Part shown: in pieces, positions 12,073 to 21,900 of the stretch
How positions within the stretch are numbered: the first letter of the stretch is position 1
Layout of the letters: every line of letters begins with the position of its first letter
Source of the DNA: Manihot esculenta
Taxonomy: Eukaryota > Streptophyta > Magnoliopsida > Malpighiales > Euphorbiaceae
Length of the DNA stretch: 64,000 bases
Reading direction: 5' to 3'
Assembly: GCF_001659605.2 (NCBI RefSeq)
Contig: NC_035170.2
Coordinates: 19,418,948-19,482,947 of the forward strand
Position numbers and translations under genes: made by a program
Notes under the pieces: model-generated
What the model was told of the DNA's origin: nothing
Seen by the model: the letters and a program-made list of their open reading frames with translations, nothing else
Database searches by the model: none

Positions 12073-12344
12073 ATTACTGTAATACCCGGCTCGAGTCCGG
12101 CATCGGAATTCCTATAGTCCGGTGGAATCTCGGGTGTCGGCACCCTCGAGAAGGGTAATGCATATGTTTTTCAAGGCATTTTCACTGGTTTTCATGTTTT
12201 GAAGGGTTAAAAGACTTGAGTTTTGAAAGAAAAGCAACAAGGGAGAAATGCAAAGGTTCGGCCGCCGAAGGTCACTTTCGGCCGCCGAACATTGCATGGT
12301 TGCGGCTTCACGTTCGGCTGCCGAAGGTGGTCTGGCCAGCCACC

Positions 12345-12353
12345 TATAAAAGG
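12345..12353 (+). promoter_or_regulatory. TATA box of the Tekay LTR promoter
   Basis: TATAAAAGG follows the proximal palindrome cluster in the context GCCACCTATAAAAGGGCC. The matching box in the 3' LTR is at 19748. Transcription would be expected to begin roughly 30 bp downstream, giving U3 of about 300 bp and a long R/U5. The related LTR at 33588-35795 has CCTATAAAGG on the minus strand at the same place. Confidence 0.75.
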
Positions 12354-12590
12354 GCCAAGGGTCGGTGGAAGGAGGTTATTTCTCCTCCACTTGCAGCCAG
12401 AGGTGAGTTTCAGCCTCTCCTACGTTGACTTTCATGTTTTCCATGATTTTCATCAAATCTTTCAAGAGTTTTAAGAGTTTTGGTGACTTATGAAGGTTTT
12501 GAGCAAAAGAAGCAAGTTTTGAAGCTTGGAGCTTTGGGAAGAGCTTTTCTTCATATCTCCACGTTAGGATCCTTCATCCTCAAGTTGTGT

Positions 12591-12600
12591 AAGAGGTAAG
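12591..12600 (+). promoter_or_regulatory. Putative 5' splice site in the LTR leader
   Basis: AAGAG|GTAAGTG matches a plant donor site well and falls about 220 nt after the expected transcription start. The other family LTRs keep the position with a GGTAA or similar core: about 6420, 24957, 35215 (minus) and 60320 (minus, GATAAG there). Paired with the acceptor at 14441-14446 it would remove about 1.85 kb, including the PBS, from a gag-pol mRNA. This is inference from sequence only. Confidence 0.45.
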
Positions 12601-14248
12601 TGAAGATCCTGAGCTTCTTTGATGATTTTGAAAGGTTTTATGAAGTTTGTATGGGTAGTATGCATGTGTAGGTTTAGGTGAGGTTTTTGGTGATTTGTGG
12701 TGTTCAAACATGTTTAAGTGTTATGTGCTATGTTTGTTTGGGGTTTTAGGATAGTTTTAGACCCCTTTGTGCATATATATGTGTATATGCTAGTTGGGAG
12801 TAGTTGAGATGCATGTTTGTAGGTTTTTGGGCAAAGTTTGCATGAAACAGAGCAGGGTTCTGCCCTTCGGGCAAAACCAGGTTCGGCCGCCAAAGGAAGG
12901 TTCGGCCGCCGAACCCTTTGTGGAGGCAGTTCGGCTGCCAAAGGTTGCCCCCGAAAGCTAGGCTTTCGGTTTAGAAAGGGACTTTCGGCCGCCGAAAGAG
13001 GGAGTTCAGCCGCCGAAAGTGTGTGAGTTTCGTCTCTGGACGAGACCTTCGGCTGCCGAAGGTGCCGCCGAACATGCATGAGTTTCGTCTCTGGAGTGGG
13101 GTTTCGGCCGCCGAACCTGCCGCCGAAAGTGCCCTGTCCAGCTTTCTTTTGCATGTTTTATGTGATGGTTTGAGGTTTGTTTAGAGGGGTTTTGGGGAGT
13201 TTCGTAGAGATGTTCTTGAGTGAGTTTAGTCCCTCATTTGAGTCCACCTGTGTAGGTACGGACCAGAGGAATCAGGAAGGTCAGCAGTGAGTCCAGTATC
13301 AGAACCTGCAGAGTCAGTGCAGAGATAACCAGGTGAGTGGAACTTAACTTAATGTTTTAATCTGACAACTGAATATTTTATCATGCTTCATGCATCATGA
13401 ATATTCTCTAGGGTGAGTGCATTAGTGTACACAAAGATGATGCATTGCATTTATCCTTGTACTTGGCATGGCTCCTTGTACATTGCTTATGCGAGACGGC
13501 ACGGACTTCGTGAGGATTCATTAGCCCTCAGAGGAAAGACCTGGAACAGCCCTACGGGGACCAGGCACATACACAAAGACCTGGAACAGCCCTACGGGGA
13601 CCAGGCACATGGTACTTAGGTACCCCAGATGAGATAGAGGGAGTTTTGATCCGTCCGGCCGAGGTTATGTGATTATGTGTTGCATTCCATGAGAACATGT
13701 TTTATCACATGTATTTGCCTATTCTACTCACTGGGCTATCGTAGCTCATCCCTCTCCCCTAACTCCAGTTGTGCAGGTTCAGAGGTCAGAGAGAACTCAG
13801 CAGGGTACAGGAAGAGTACAGAGTATTGTAATAGCTAGTGTGGACATGTAAATGTATAGAGATAATGTATATGTACAGTGTATGTACAATGTATAGAATG
13901 GTGCTTGATTTATAAGACTTGTAATCCCTTTGTGGAGTCACATGATCAGTTTATGTATGTTTCGTTATTGTTGTATGTTTCTGAGCAAAACCAGGCTTAA
14001 CATTATGAGTTGATCCGCCTAGAGCCATGAGGAACTCTAGTAGGGATTAGTAGAGCACAGAGAGAGTGCATGCACAGGTTAAGCCTTGGAATAAAGAAAA
14101 GTTTTATGTTTTTACAGCAAATGTATGATCATGTATGGGATTTCACAGGTATACAGACAGGATAGCAGGCTTACTATGGGTCCCGGCGACCTTAAGTCGA
14201 TCTGGATCCTAGTGCCGGTGGCAGTTCGGTTTCCGGGCTGTTACAGAT

Positions 14249-14260
14249 TGGTATCAGAGC
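14249..14260 (+). promoter_or_regulatory. Primer binding site, initiator tRNA-Met
   Basis: TGGTATCAGAGC starts 3 bp after the LTR end at 14245 and is the standard plant PBS complementary to initiator tRNA-Met. Confidence 0.95.
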
Positions 14261-14430
14261 CCTAGGTTCACATGGTCGGACCTATAGAGAGAGAGTTGGG
14301 CTCATAGAGAGGTTTAGCAGGTCAAGCACCATAGGAAAAACATGTCCACGAGGATAGGATGTTATGTTGATGTGCAAGGCTCTGAGTTATGCATGTGCAT
14401 GTTTTTGATGTGTTGCTGATGTGTTATGTG

Positions 14431-14446
14431 ATTTGTTATTTTCCAG
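14431..14446 (+). promoter_or_regulatory. Putative 3' splice site directly before gag-pol
   Basis: The T-rich run ATTTGTTATTTTCCAG ends 9 nt before the gag ATG at 14456. The decayed minus-strand relative keeps a T-rich run plus CAG at the same distance from its gag start (about 33325-33335), so the feature is conserved between copies that differ elsewhere in the leader. Confidence 0.45.
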
Positions 14447-14455
14447 AACGTGAAG

Positions 14456-17400
14456 ATGCGAGGAACTCGTCGATCCGCGAGATTGACTGGAGTCCCACCT
14501 GTAAGTGAGGGTACAGCTGCTCGTCCACCTGCCTTGCCAAGGGCAAGATCGCACAGGTCAAGCAGGGAAGGAACGTCACGAGACCCTAGAAGGTCTTCTG
14601 ACGAGAGCAGGAGAGGAGTAAGCAGAGGGGGAAGGTCAGTAGAAGAAAGAGGTGTGATGGAAGAGGATCAGAGTAGAGATGCAAGTATGGGTGTAGGAAG
14701 GTCAGAAGAAGGTATGGGGGAGTCCCAGGGAGGCATGCAGGCCTCGGGGTTTGGCTATCCACCCTTTCCACAGGGCCCAGAGTATCCGATGGGAGGCACG
14801 TCGGATTACTCCAGCTTTGCCCCATATCCACCCTACATGCCCTATATGCCCTATCCTTCCTTTTATCCACCATATCACATGTATCCACCCCCACCTGTTC
14901 CTCCAAGTCCAGTACAGCCTGTAGTGAGGGAACCAGTTCCTCCACCACCATCTCCTGAACCAGTAGCCCCTGTTGTGGAAGCACAGCAACCCAGTTCTTC
15001 AGGGGGAAGTAAGGTGAAGATGACCGAGTACTTAAAGTTGGATGCTCCGAAATTCAATACAGGAGATGATCCCTTTGAGTATCTCAGTGCAGTCAGAATG
15101 ATAACAAGTGAGTTAGGAGCAGATGATGGTAGAGCCATTGAGATGGCAGGGTTCACGTTAAAGTGTAAGAAAGCTAGAGAATGGTTCAAGAACTATGTGG
15201 ACCCGAGACTTGAGAGTATGACATGGGAAGAGTTCGCCAATGAATTTGCTGGATGGGCTTTTCCTGACAGTTCCAGGGAATTAAAGGTTGTGGAGTTTGA
15301 GCAGTTGCGACAGACGGAGGAGATGAGTGTTGATGCATATACAGATAAGTTCCTGGAATTGTTGCCATATGTCGGTCAGGCATATGATACAGATCAGAAG
15401 AAGGCAAAGAGATATGCCACAAGGCTTCATCCCAGGTATTTCTCTTTGATTCTTCATGCGGAGAAGGAAAGTTTCCACTCTATTGTGGATGCTGCTAGAA
15501 AGATGGAGGCCAGTGCCATAAGTCAAGGTGTAGTCAAGGCACAGTCTTCTGGTGTTAAACCAGGTTCCTCCTCACAGAGTACAGCAAGTGCAAGTAAGAA
15601 GAGATGGGAGAAATTCAGAGGAAAGAGAGGCAAGTTCTGGAACAGGCTTAAGTCGGGTCTGGGAATGAGTAGTGGCTCCAGTTCTGGCGCAGATTTTCCA
15701 GTGTGCAAGAGGTGTGGCAAACAGCATAGAGGAGCTTGTCAGTTGGGATCCACAGCCTGCTATAGATGTGGGCAGGAGGGACATTATGCACGAGAATGTC
15801 CTCAGGCGACTATGGTTGCACCATCCCAGCAGATGAGTACGGGCAGTGTAGTACAGCCAGTAGCTTCAGCCGTACCACCAAGCAGTGGCAGAGGAAGAGG
15901 AAGAGGGGCAGCCTCTTCATCAGGGATGGGTTCCCGAGGTGCAGGTCCGTCAGCCCCAGCACGGATTTTCACCCTGACTCAGCAGGAGGCAGACACGTCG
16001 AACACGGTGGTGTCAGGTAATCTCATCATTGGGTGTTCAGAGGTGTATGCTTTAATGGACCCCGGTGCTTCTCACTCTTTCATTTCTTCTAGAGCTGCAG
16101 AGAGGTTGGGTCTGATGGTGTCTGAGTTAGAGTGTCCTCTATGGGTCAGTGGACCCAAATGTGATCCATCTTTGGCAGAGTCAGTCTGTCGGTTCAGTCC
16201 AGTGGGCATAGAGGGTAGATACCTTCCAGCTGACCTGGTGGTTCTAGAGTTGACAGATTTTGATGTCATTCTAGGGATGGACTGGTTATCTACGTATGAT
16301 GCTACCCTGAACTGTAGAGACAAGGTAGTCAGTGTCAGAGACCAGGATGGGTCAGAGTGTGTTTTTAGAGGAGACAGGAGAGGGACACCTAGGGGTTTGA
16401 TATCAGCCCTCCAGGCTCGTAGAATGTTAAGGAAGGGGTGTCAGGGGTTCCTAGCTTATGTGAGAGAGCTAGACAGTCAGGTTAGGGAACCATCCTCAGT
16501 ACCAGTTGTTAAAGACTTCCCAGATTTGTTTCCTGAAGAGCTTCCAGGGTTGCCACCGGATAGGGAAATAGAGTTCGAGATTGAGTTGATGCCCAATGCC
16601 AGACCGATCTCTATTCCTCCCTACAGGATGGCACCAGCAGAGTTGCGAGAGTTGAAAGAGCAGTTACAGGATTTGGTAGCTAAGGGTTTCATCCGCCCGA
16701 GTACCTCACCCTGGGGTGCTCCAGTATTGTTTGTCAGAAAGAAGGATGGACCTCTTAGACTTTGTGTTGACTACAGACAGTTGAACAAAGTCACTATCAA
16801 AAACAAGTATCCTTTACCCAGGATCGATGATCTGTTCGACCAGCTGGCAGGAGCAGGTTGTTTTTCTAAAATAGATCTGAGATCCGGATACCACCAGTTG
16901 AAGATCAGGGAAGGAGATGTATCCAAGACTGCTTTCAGAACCAGATATGGGCATTATGAGTTCCTTGTGATGCCGTTCGGGTTGACAAACGCCCCTGCAG
17001 CATTCATGGATCTCATGAATAGAGTTTTCCGGGAGTACTTGGATCGTTTTGTGATCGTCTTTATTGATGATATCTTGGTGTACTCCAGGAATGCAGAGGA
17101 CCATGCCCAGCATCTGCGGATAGTGCTGCAAACCTTGAGAGAGCATGGCTTATATGCCAAGTTCTCCAAGTGTGAGTTCTGGTTAAGGAGCATTTCCTTT
17201 TTGGGACATGTTGTATCAGAGGACGGTATAGCAGTAGATCCCAAAAAGGTAGAGGCAGTAGCCAACTGGCCTACACCCACTACAGTGACCGAGATCAAGA
17301 GTTTTCTGGGTTTGGCAGGCTACTATCGGAGGTTTGTTCAGGACTTTTCGAAGATAGCTGCTCCTATGACCAGACTGACCAGAAAGAATCAGAAGTTTGT

Positions 17401-19402
17401 GTGGTCAGAGGAATGTGAAGAGAGTTTTGCAGAGTTGAAGAGACGATTAACTTCAGCACCGGTGTTAGCTCTGCCGATTAGTGATGAAGATTTCACAGTG
17501 TTCTGTGATGCATCCCGAGTGGGATTAGGTTGTGTGTTGATGCAGAATGACAAAGTGATAGCTTATGCTTCTAGACAGCTGAAGAAGCACGAGCTGAATT
17601 ACCCGACACACGATCTGGAGATGGCAGCTGTTATCTTTGCACTTAAGATGTGGAGACATTACCTCTATGGGGTAAAATGTGAGATCTATACGGATCATAA
17701 GAGCCTGCAGCACATCTTAAGTCAGAGAGAGTTAAACTTGAGGCAGAGACGGTGGGTAGAATTGCTCAGTGATTATGATTGCAAGATCCAGTATCATCCG
17801 GGCAAGGCGAATGTTGTAGCTGATGCCTTAAGCCGAAAGTCACTTGGCAGTTTATCCCACATAGCAGTAGAGAGAAGACCGGTGGTGAAGGATTTCTATA
17901 AGCTCGTGGAAGAAGGGTTACAGTTGCAGTTATCTGGTACAGGTGTTTTGCTCGCACAGATGAGAGTGACACCAGTGTTTCTAGAGCAAGTGGCTCTGAA
18001 ACAGCACGAAGACCCCGAGTTAGTGAAGATTGCCAGGACTGTTCAGTCTGGCAACAGTGCAGAGTTCAGATTTGACAGTGAGGGGATTCTTCGGCACGGT
18101 ACGAGGTTATGTGTACCAGATGATAACAGTTTGAAGGCAGACATTATGAGGGAAGCTCATAATACGCGGTATAGCATTCACCCGGGAGCCACCAAGATGT
18201 ATCAAGATCTAAGAAGGGTGTATTGGTGGCCAGCAATGAAGAGAGAAGTGGCACAGTTCGTGTCAGCCTGCGAGACTTGTCAAAGGGTGAAGTTAGAGCA
18301 CCAGAAGCCGGCTGGAATGCTTAACCCACTGCCGATTCCAGAATGGAAATGGGAAAACATAGCTATGGATTTTGTAGTGGGCTTACCGGCGACGTCGAAC
18401 AGACTAGACTCCATCTGGGTGATTGTGGATAGACTCACTAAATCTGCTCACTTCATTCCAGTCAGGAGTAACTACTCTGTGGACAAGTTGGCGCAGGTGT
18501 ATGTAGATGAGGTAGTAAGATTGCATGGAGTTCCAGTGTCGATAGTATCAGATCGAGGACCTCAGTTCACCTCCAGGTTTTGGCGGAGTCTGCAAACGGA
18601 AATGGGCACAAGGTTGGATTTCAGCACTGCTTTCCATCCACAGACAGACGGTCAGTCAGAAAGAACCATCCAGACCATTGAAGATATGTTGAGAATGTGT
18701 GTGTTAGACTTTGGCGGTTCTTGGAGGCAGCATCTACCTCTGGTGGAGTTTGCCTACAACAACAGCCATCATGCTAGCATAGGGATGGCTCCTTATGAAG
18801 CTTTGTATGGGAGGAAGTGCCGAACACCTGTTTGCTGGGAAGAGGTAGGAGAGAAAACTCTTGCAGGGCCAGAGTTAGTTGAGATAACCAGCAAGTTAGT
18901 GCCTATCATCAGAGAGAGGATCAGAACAGCTGTAAGCAGACAGAAAAGTTATGCAGACATCCGTAGGAAGCAGATAGAGTTCCAGGAGGGGGATATGGTA
19001 TTGCTTAAGGTGTCTCCGATGAAGGGAGTGGTTCGGTTTGGAAAGAAGGGTAAACTGGCCCCACGGTACATTGGTCCCTTTGAGATCTTGCAGAAGATCG
19101 GGCCTGTATCGTATAAGCTAGATTTACCGGCTTCTATGGAACGAATTCACCCGGTATTCCATGTTTCTATGTTGAGAAAATTTGTGTCAGATCCAGAGAA
19201 AGTTCTTAGTGAACCTGAGGTGGAAATCTTAAGTGATCTCACCTATGTAGAGCAGCCAGTGCGGATCCTTGACACCCAGATCAGAAAGCTGAGAAACAAG
19301 GAGATACCAATGGTGAAAGTTTTGTGGAACCACCACAACCTAGAAGAGTGCACGTGGGAGACTCGGGAGTCCATGCTCCAGCAATACCCATATCTGTTTT
19401 GA
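14456..19402 (+). CDS. Gag-Pol polyprotein, Tekay-type chromovirus (intact)
   Basis: One uninterrupted frame of 1648 aa. I start it at the ATG of [12 protein letters not shown] because the two codons before it include no ATG and the related copy at 33316 starts with the same residues. Order: Pro/Tyr-rich N-terminal part, gag domain (about 195-330), two Cys/His knuckles ([12 protein letters not shown] from 417; [14 protein letters not shown] from 435), protease with MDPGASHSF (Asp535; DPG replaces DTG/DSG), RT with FIDDILVYS (Asp871, Asp872), RNase H (Asp1018; ending ADALSRK), integrase zinc finger (His1235, His1242, Cys1272, Cys1275) and D,D-35-E core (Asp1305, Asp1366, Glu1402), then a chromodomain-like tail from about 1600 ([16 protein letters not shown]). 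All key residues are present. Confidence 0.97.
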   Translation: MRGTRRSARLTGVPPVSEGTAARPPALPRARSHRSSREGTSRDPRRSSDESRRGVSRGGRSVEERGVMEEDQSRDASMGVGRSEEGMGESQGGMQASGFGYPPFPQGPEYPMGGTSDYSSFAPYPPYMPYMPYPSFYPPYHMYPPPPVPPSPVQPVVREPVPPPPSPEPVAPVVEAQQPSSSGGSKVKMTEYLKLDAPKFNTGDDPFEYLSAVRMITSELGADDGRAIEMAGFTLKCKKAREWFKNYVDPRLESMTWEEFANEFAGWAFPDSSRELKVVEFEQLRQTEEMSVDAYTDKFLELLPYVGQAYDTDQKKAKRYATRLHPRYFSLILHAEKESFHSIVDAARKMEASAISQGVVKAQSSGVKPGSSSQSTASASKKRWEKFRGKRGKFWNRLKSGLGMSSGSSSGADFPVCKRCGKQHRGACQLGSTACYRCGQEGHYARECPQATMVAPSQQMSTGSVVQPVASAVPPSSGRGRGRGAASSSGMGSRGAGPSAPARIFTLTQQEADTSNTVVSGNLIIGCSEVYALMDPGASHSFISSRAAERLGLMVSELECPLWVSGPKCDPSLAESVCRFSPVGIEGRYLPADLVVLELTDFDVILGMDWLSTYDATLNCRDKVVSVRDQDGSECVFRGDRRGTPRGLISALQARRMLRKGCQGFLAYVRELDSQVREPSSVPVVKDFPDLFPEELPGLPPDREIEFEIELMPNARPISIPPYRMAPAELRELKEQLQDLVAKGFIRPSTSPWGAPVLFVRKKDGPLRLCVDYRQLNKVTIKNKYPLPRIDDLFDQLAGAGCFSKIDLRSGYHQLKIREGDVSKTAFRTRYGHYEFLVMPFGLTNAPAAFMDLMNRVFREYLDRFVIVFIDDILVYSRNAEDHAQHLRIVLQTLREHGLYAKFSKCEFWLRSISFLGHVVSEDGIAVDPKKVEAVANWPTPTTVTEIKSFLGLAGYYRRFVQDFSKIAAPMTRLTRKNQKFVWSEECEESFAELKRRLTSAPVLALPISDEDFTVFCDASRVGLGCVLMQNDKVIAYASRQLKKHELNYPTHDLEMAAVIFALKMWRHYLYGVKCEIYTDHKSLQHILSQRELNLRQRRWVELLSDYDCKIQYHPGKANVVADALSRKSLGSLSHIAVERRPVVKDFYKLVEEGLQLQLSGTGVLLAQMRVTPVFLEQVALKQHEDPELVKIARTVQSGNSAEFRFDSEGILRHGTRLCVPDDNSLKADIMREAHNTRYSIHPGATKMYQDLRRVYWWPAMKREVAQFVSACETCQRVKLEHQKPAGMLNPLPIPEWKWENIAMDFVVGLPATSNRLDSIWVIVDRLTKSAHFIPVRSNYSVDKLAQVYVDEVVRLHGVPVSIVSDRGPQFTSRFWRSLQTEMGTRLDFSTAFHPQTDGQSERTIQTIEDMLRMCVLDFGGSWRQHLPLVEFAYNNSHHASIGMAPYEALYGRKCRTPVCWEEVGEKTLAGPELVEITSKLVPIIRERIRTAVSRQKSYADIRRKQIEFQEGDMVLLKVSPMKGVVRFGKKGKLAPRYIGPFEILQKIGPVSYKLDLPASMERIHPVFHVSMLRKFVSDPEKVLSEPEVEILSDLTYVEQPVRILDTQIRKLRNKEIPMVKVLWNHHNLEECTWETRESMLQQYPYLF

Positions 19403-19467
19403 GGTTAGTTTTCCCCTTTTTTTATGTGGTTATGTTGTGTTAGGGACATTCGGGGACGAATGTTCTT

Positions 19468-19480
19468 AAGGGGGGGAGAA
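19468..19480 (+). promoter_or_regulatory. Polypurine tract
   Basis: AAGGGGGGGAGAA abuts the 3' LTR start at 19481 and would prime plus-strand DNA synthesis. Confidence 0.93.
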
Positions 19481-21648
19481 TGTAATACCCGGCTCGAGTC
19501 CGGCATCGGAATTCCTGTAGTCCGGTGGAATCTCGGGTGTCGGCACCCTCGAGAAGGGTAATGCATATGTTTTTCAAGGCATTTTCACTGGTTTTCATGT
19601 TTTGAAGGGTTAAAAGACTTGAGTTTTGAAAGAAAAGCAACAAGGGAGAAATGCAAAGGTTCGGCCGCCGAAGGTCACTTTCGGCCGCCGAACATTGCAT
19701 GGTTGCGGCTTCACGTTCGGCTGCCGAAGGTAGTCTGGCCAGCCACCTATAAAAGGGCCAAGGGTCGGTGGAAGGAGGTTATTTCTCCTCCACTTGCAGC
19801 CAGAGGTGAGTTTCAGCCTCTCCTACGTTGACTTTCATGTTTTCCATGATTTTCATCAAATCTTTCAAGAGTTTTAAGAGTTTTGGTGACTTATGAAGGT
19901 TTTGAGCAAAAGAAGCAAGTTTTGAAGCTTGGAGCTTTGGGAAGAGCTTTTCTTCATATCTCCACGTTAGGATCCTTCATCCTCAAGTTGTGTAAGAGGT
20001 AAGTGAAGATCCTGAGCTTCTTTGATGATTTTGAAAGGTTTTATGAAGTTTGTATGGGTAGTATGCATGTGTAGGTTTAGGTGAGGTTTTTGGTGATTTG
20101 TGGTGTTCAAACATGTTTAAGTGTTATGTGCTATGTTTGTTTGGGGTTTTAGGATAGTTTTAGACCCCTTTGTGCATATATATGTGTATATGCTAGTTGG
20201 GAGTAGTTGAGATGCATGTTTGTAGGTTTTTGGGCAAAGTTTGCATGAAACAGAGCAGGGTTCTGCCCTTCGGGCAAAACCAGGTTCGGCCGCCGAAGGA
20301 AGGTTCGGCCGCCGAACCCTTTGTGGAGGCAGTTCGGCTGCCAAAGGTTGCCCCCGAAAGCTAGGCTTTCGGTTTAGAAAGGGACTTTCGGCCGCCGAAA
20401 GAGGGAGTTCGGCCGCCGAAAGTGTGTGAGTTTCGTCTCTGGACGAGACCTTCGGCTGCCGAAGGTGCCGCCGAACATGCATGAGTTTCGTCTCTGGAGT
20501 GGGGTTTCGGCCGCCGAACCTGCCGCCGAAAGTGCCCTGTCCAGCTTTCTTTTGCATGTTTTATGTGATGGTTTGAGGTTTGTTTAGAGGGGTTTTGGGG
20601 AGTTTCGTAGAGATGTTCTTGAGTGAGTTTAGTCCCTCATTTGAGTCCACCTGTGTAGGTACGGACCAGAGGAATCAGGGAGGTCAGCAGTGAGTCCAGT
20701 ATCAGAACCTGCAGAGTCAGTGCAGAGATAACCAGGTGAGTGGAACTTAACTTAATGTTTTAATCTGACAACTGAATATTTTATCATGCTTCATGCATCA
20801 TGAATATGCTCTAGGGTGAGTGCATTAGTGTACACAAAGATGATGCATTGCATTTATCCTTGTACTTGGCATGGCTCCTTGTACATTGCTTATGTGAGAC
20901 GGCACGGACTTCGTGAGGATTCATTAGCCCTCAGAGGAAAGACCTGGAACAGCCCTACGGGGACCAGGCACATACACAAAGACCTGGAACAGCCCTACGG
21001 GGACCAGGCACATGGTACTTAGGTACCCCAGATGAGATAGAGGGAGTTTTGATCCGTCCGGCCGAGGTTATGTGATTATGTGTTGCATTCCATGAGAACA
21101 TGTTTTATCACATGTATTTGCCTATTCTACTCACTGGGCTATCGTAGCTCATCCCTCTCCCCTAACTCCAGTTGTGCAGGTTCAGAGGTCAGAGAGAACT
21201 CAGCAGGGTACAGGAAGAGTACAGAGTATTGTAATAGCTAGTGTGGACATGTAAATGTATAGAGATAATGTATATGTACAGTGTATGTACAATGTATAGA
21301 ATGGTGCTTGATTTATAAGACTTGTAATCCCTTTGTGGAGTCACATGATCAGTTTATGTATGTTTCGTTATTGTTGTATGTTTCTGAGCAAAACCAGGCT
21401 TAACATTATGAGTTGATCCGCCTAGAGCCATGAGGAACTCTAGTAGGGATTAGTAGAGCACAGAGAGAGTGCATGCACAGGTTAAGCCTTGGAATAAAGA
21501 AAAGTTTTATGTTTTTACAGCAAATGTATGATCATGTATGGGATTTCACAGGTATACAGACAGGATAGCAGGCTTACTACGGGTCCCGGCGACCTTAAGT
21601 CGATCTGGATCCTAGTGCCGGTGGCAGTTCGGTTTCCGAGCTGTTACA
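19481..21648 (+). repeat. 3' LTR of intact Tekay-type element
   Basis: Same length (2168 bp) as the 5' LTR with nine mismatches by eye, mostly transitions, for example at 12117/19520, 12330/19733, 13008/20411 and 14236/21639. The TATA box lies at 19748. It ends GAGCTGTTACA and is followed by the TSD ATTAC. Confidence 0.95.
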
Positions 21649-21653
21649 ATTAC

Positions 21654-21900
21654 TATCACTTTAAAGTGGCCTAACAAATAGTAATTAAACAATCACATTA
21701 CTTAGTGGGTATGTTTCTTTTAGTGTGGCTTAAGTCACATGCCTTCAATAATTGTAATTTTTCATTTATATAATCATACTTTAATAAATTGAATGAGATT
21801 TTATTTTCTTGAAATCTTTAATTTAAATTCAAGTTATGAAGTGTATTTAAAGTTTGAGAGAAAGCAGTTAATTCCTAGACACAAACATGTGGAAAGCTCT
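21654..21900. other. AT-rich spacer next to the Tekay insertion
   Basis: Continuation of the spacer left of 12073. No gene or RNA was recognised. The Tat-type fragment with the antisense ORF begins by about 21900, without a visible LTR on this side, so its 5' end is truncated. Confidence 0.6.

Larger units (their letters stand above)
12078..14245 (+). repeat. 5' LTR of intact Tekay-type element
   Basis: It starts TGTAATACCCGG and ends GGGCTGTTACA. Palindromes TTCGGCCGCCGAA at 12257-12269 and 12277-12289 and TTCGGCTGCCGAA at 12313-12325 sit 20-90 bp upstream of the TATA box. A second cluster of similar motifs covers about 12880-13115. A 40-bp direct repeat (AAAGACCTGGAACAGCCCTA...) occurs twice at about 13538-13610. 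The LTR continues directly into the PBS. Confidence 0.95.
12078..21648 (+). mobile_element. Complete Tekay-type chromovirus (Ty3/gypsy LTR retrotransposon)
   Basis: A full element of 9571 bp. It has 5' LTR 12078-14245, PBS 14249-14260, one gag-pol frame 14456-19402, polypurine tract 19468-19480 and 3' LTR 19481-21648, flanked by the perfect TSD ATTAC (12073-12077 and 21649-21653). Both LTRs are exactly 2168 bp; comparing them line by line I found nine mismatches and no indels (about 0.4%), so the insertion is recent. The C-terminal chromodomain-like tail, long LTRs and single fused frame fit the Tekay/Del clade. Nothing obvious prevents activity. Confidence 0.96.

Noticed and set aside
12714..13154. 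Long open frames in the Tekay LTRs (also near 20117-20557, 27546-27965 and 59639-60103) that translate to Arg/Pro/Gly-rich proteins.
   Set aside because: They come from the GC-rich palindrome clusters, are open on both strands, and have no domain or conserved start. They are by-products of the repeats.
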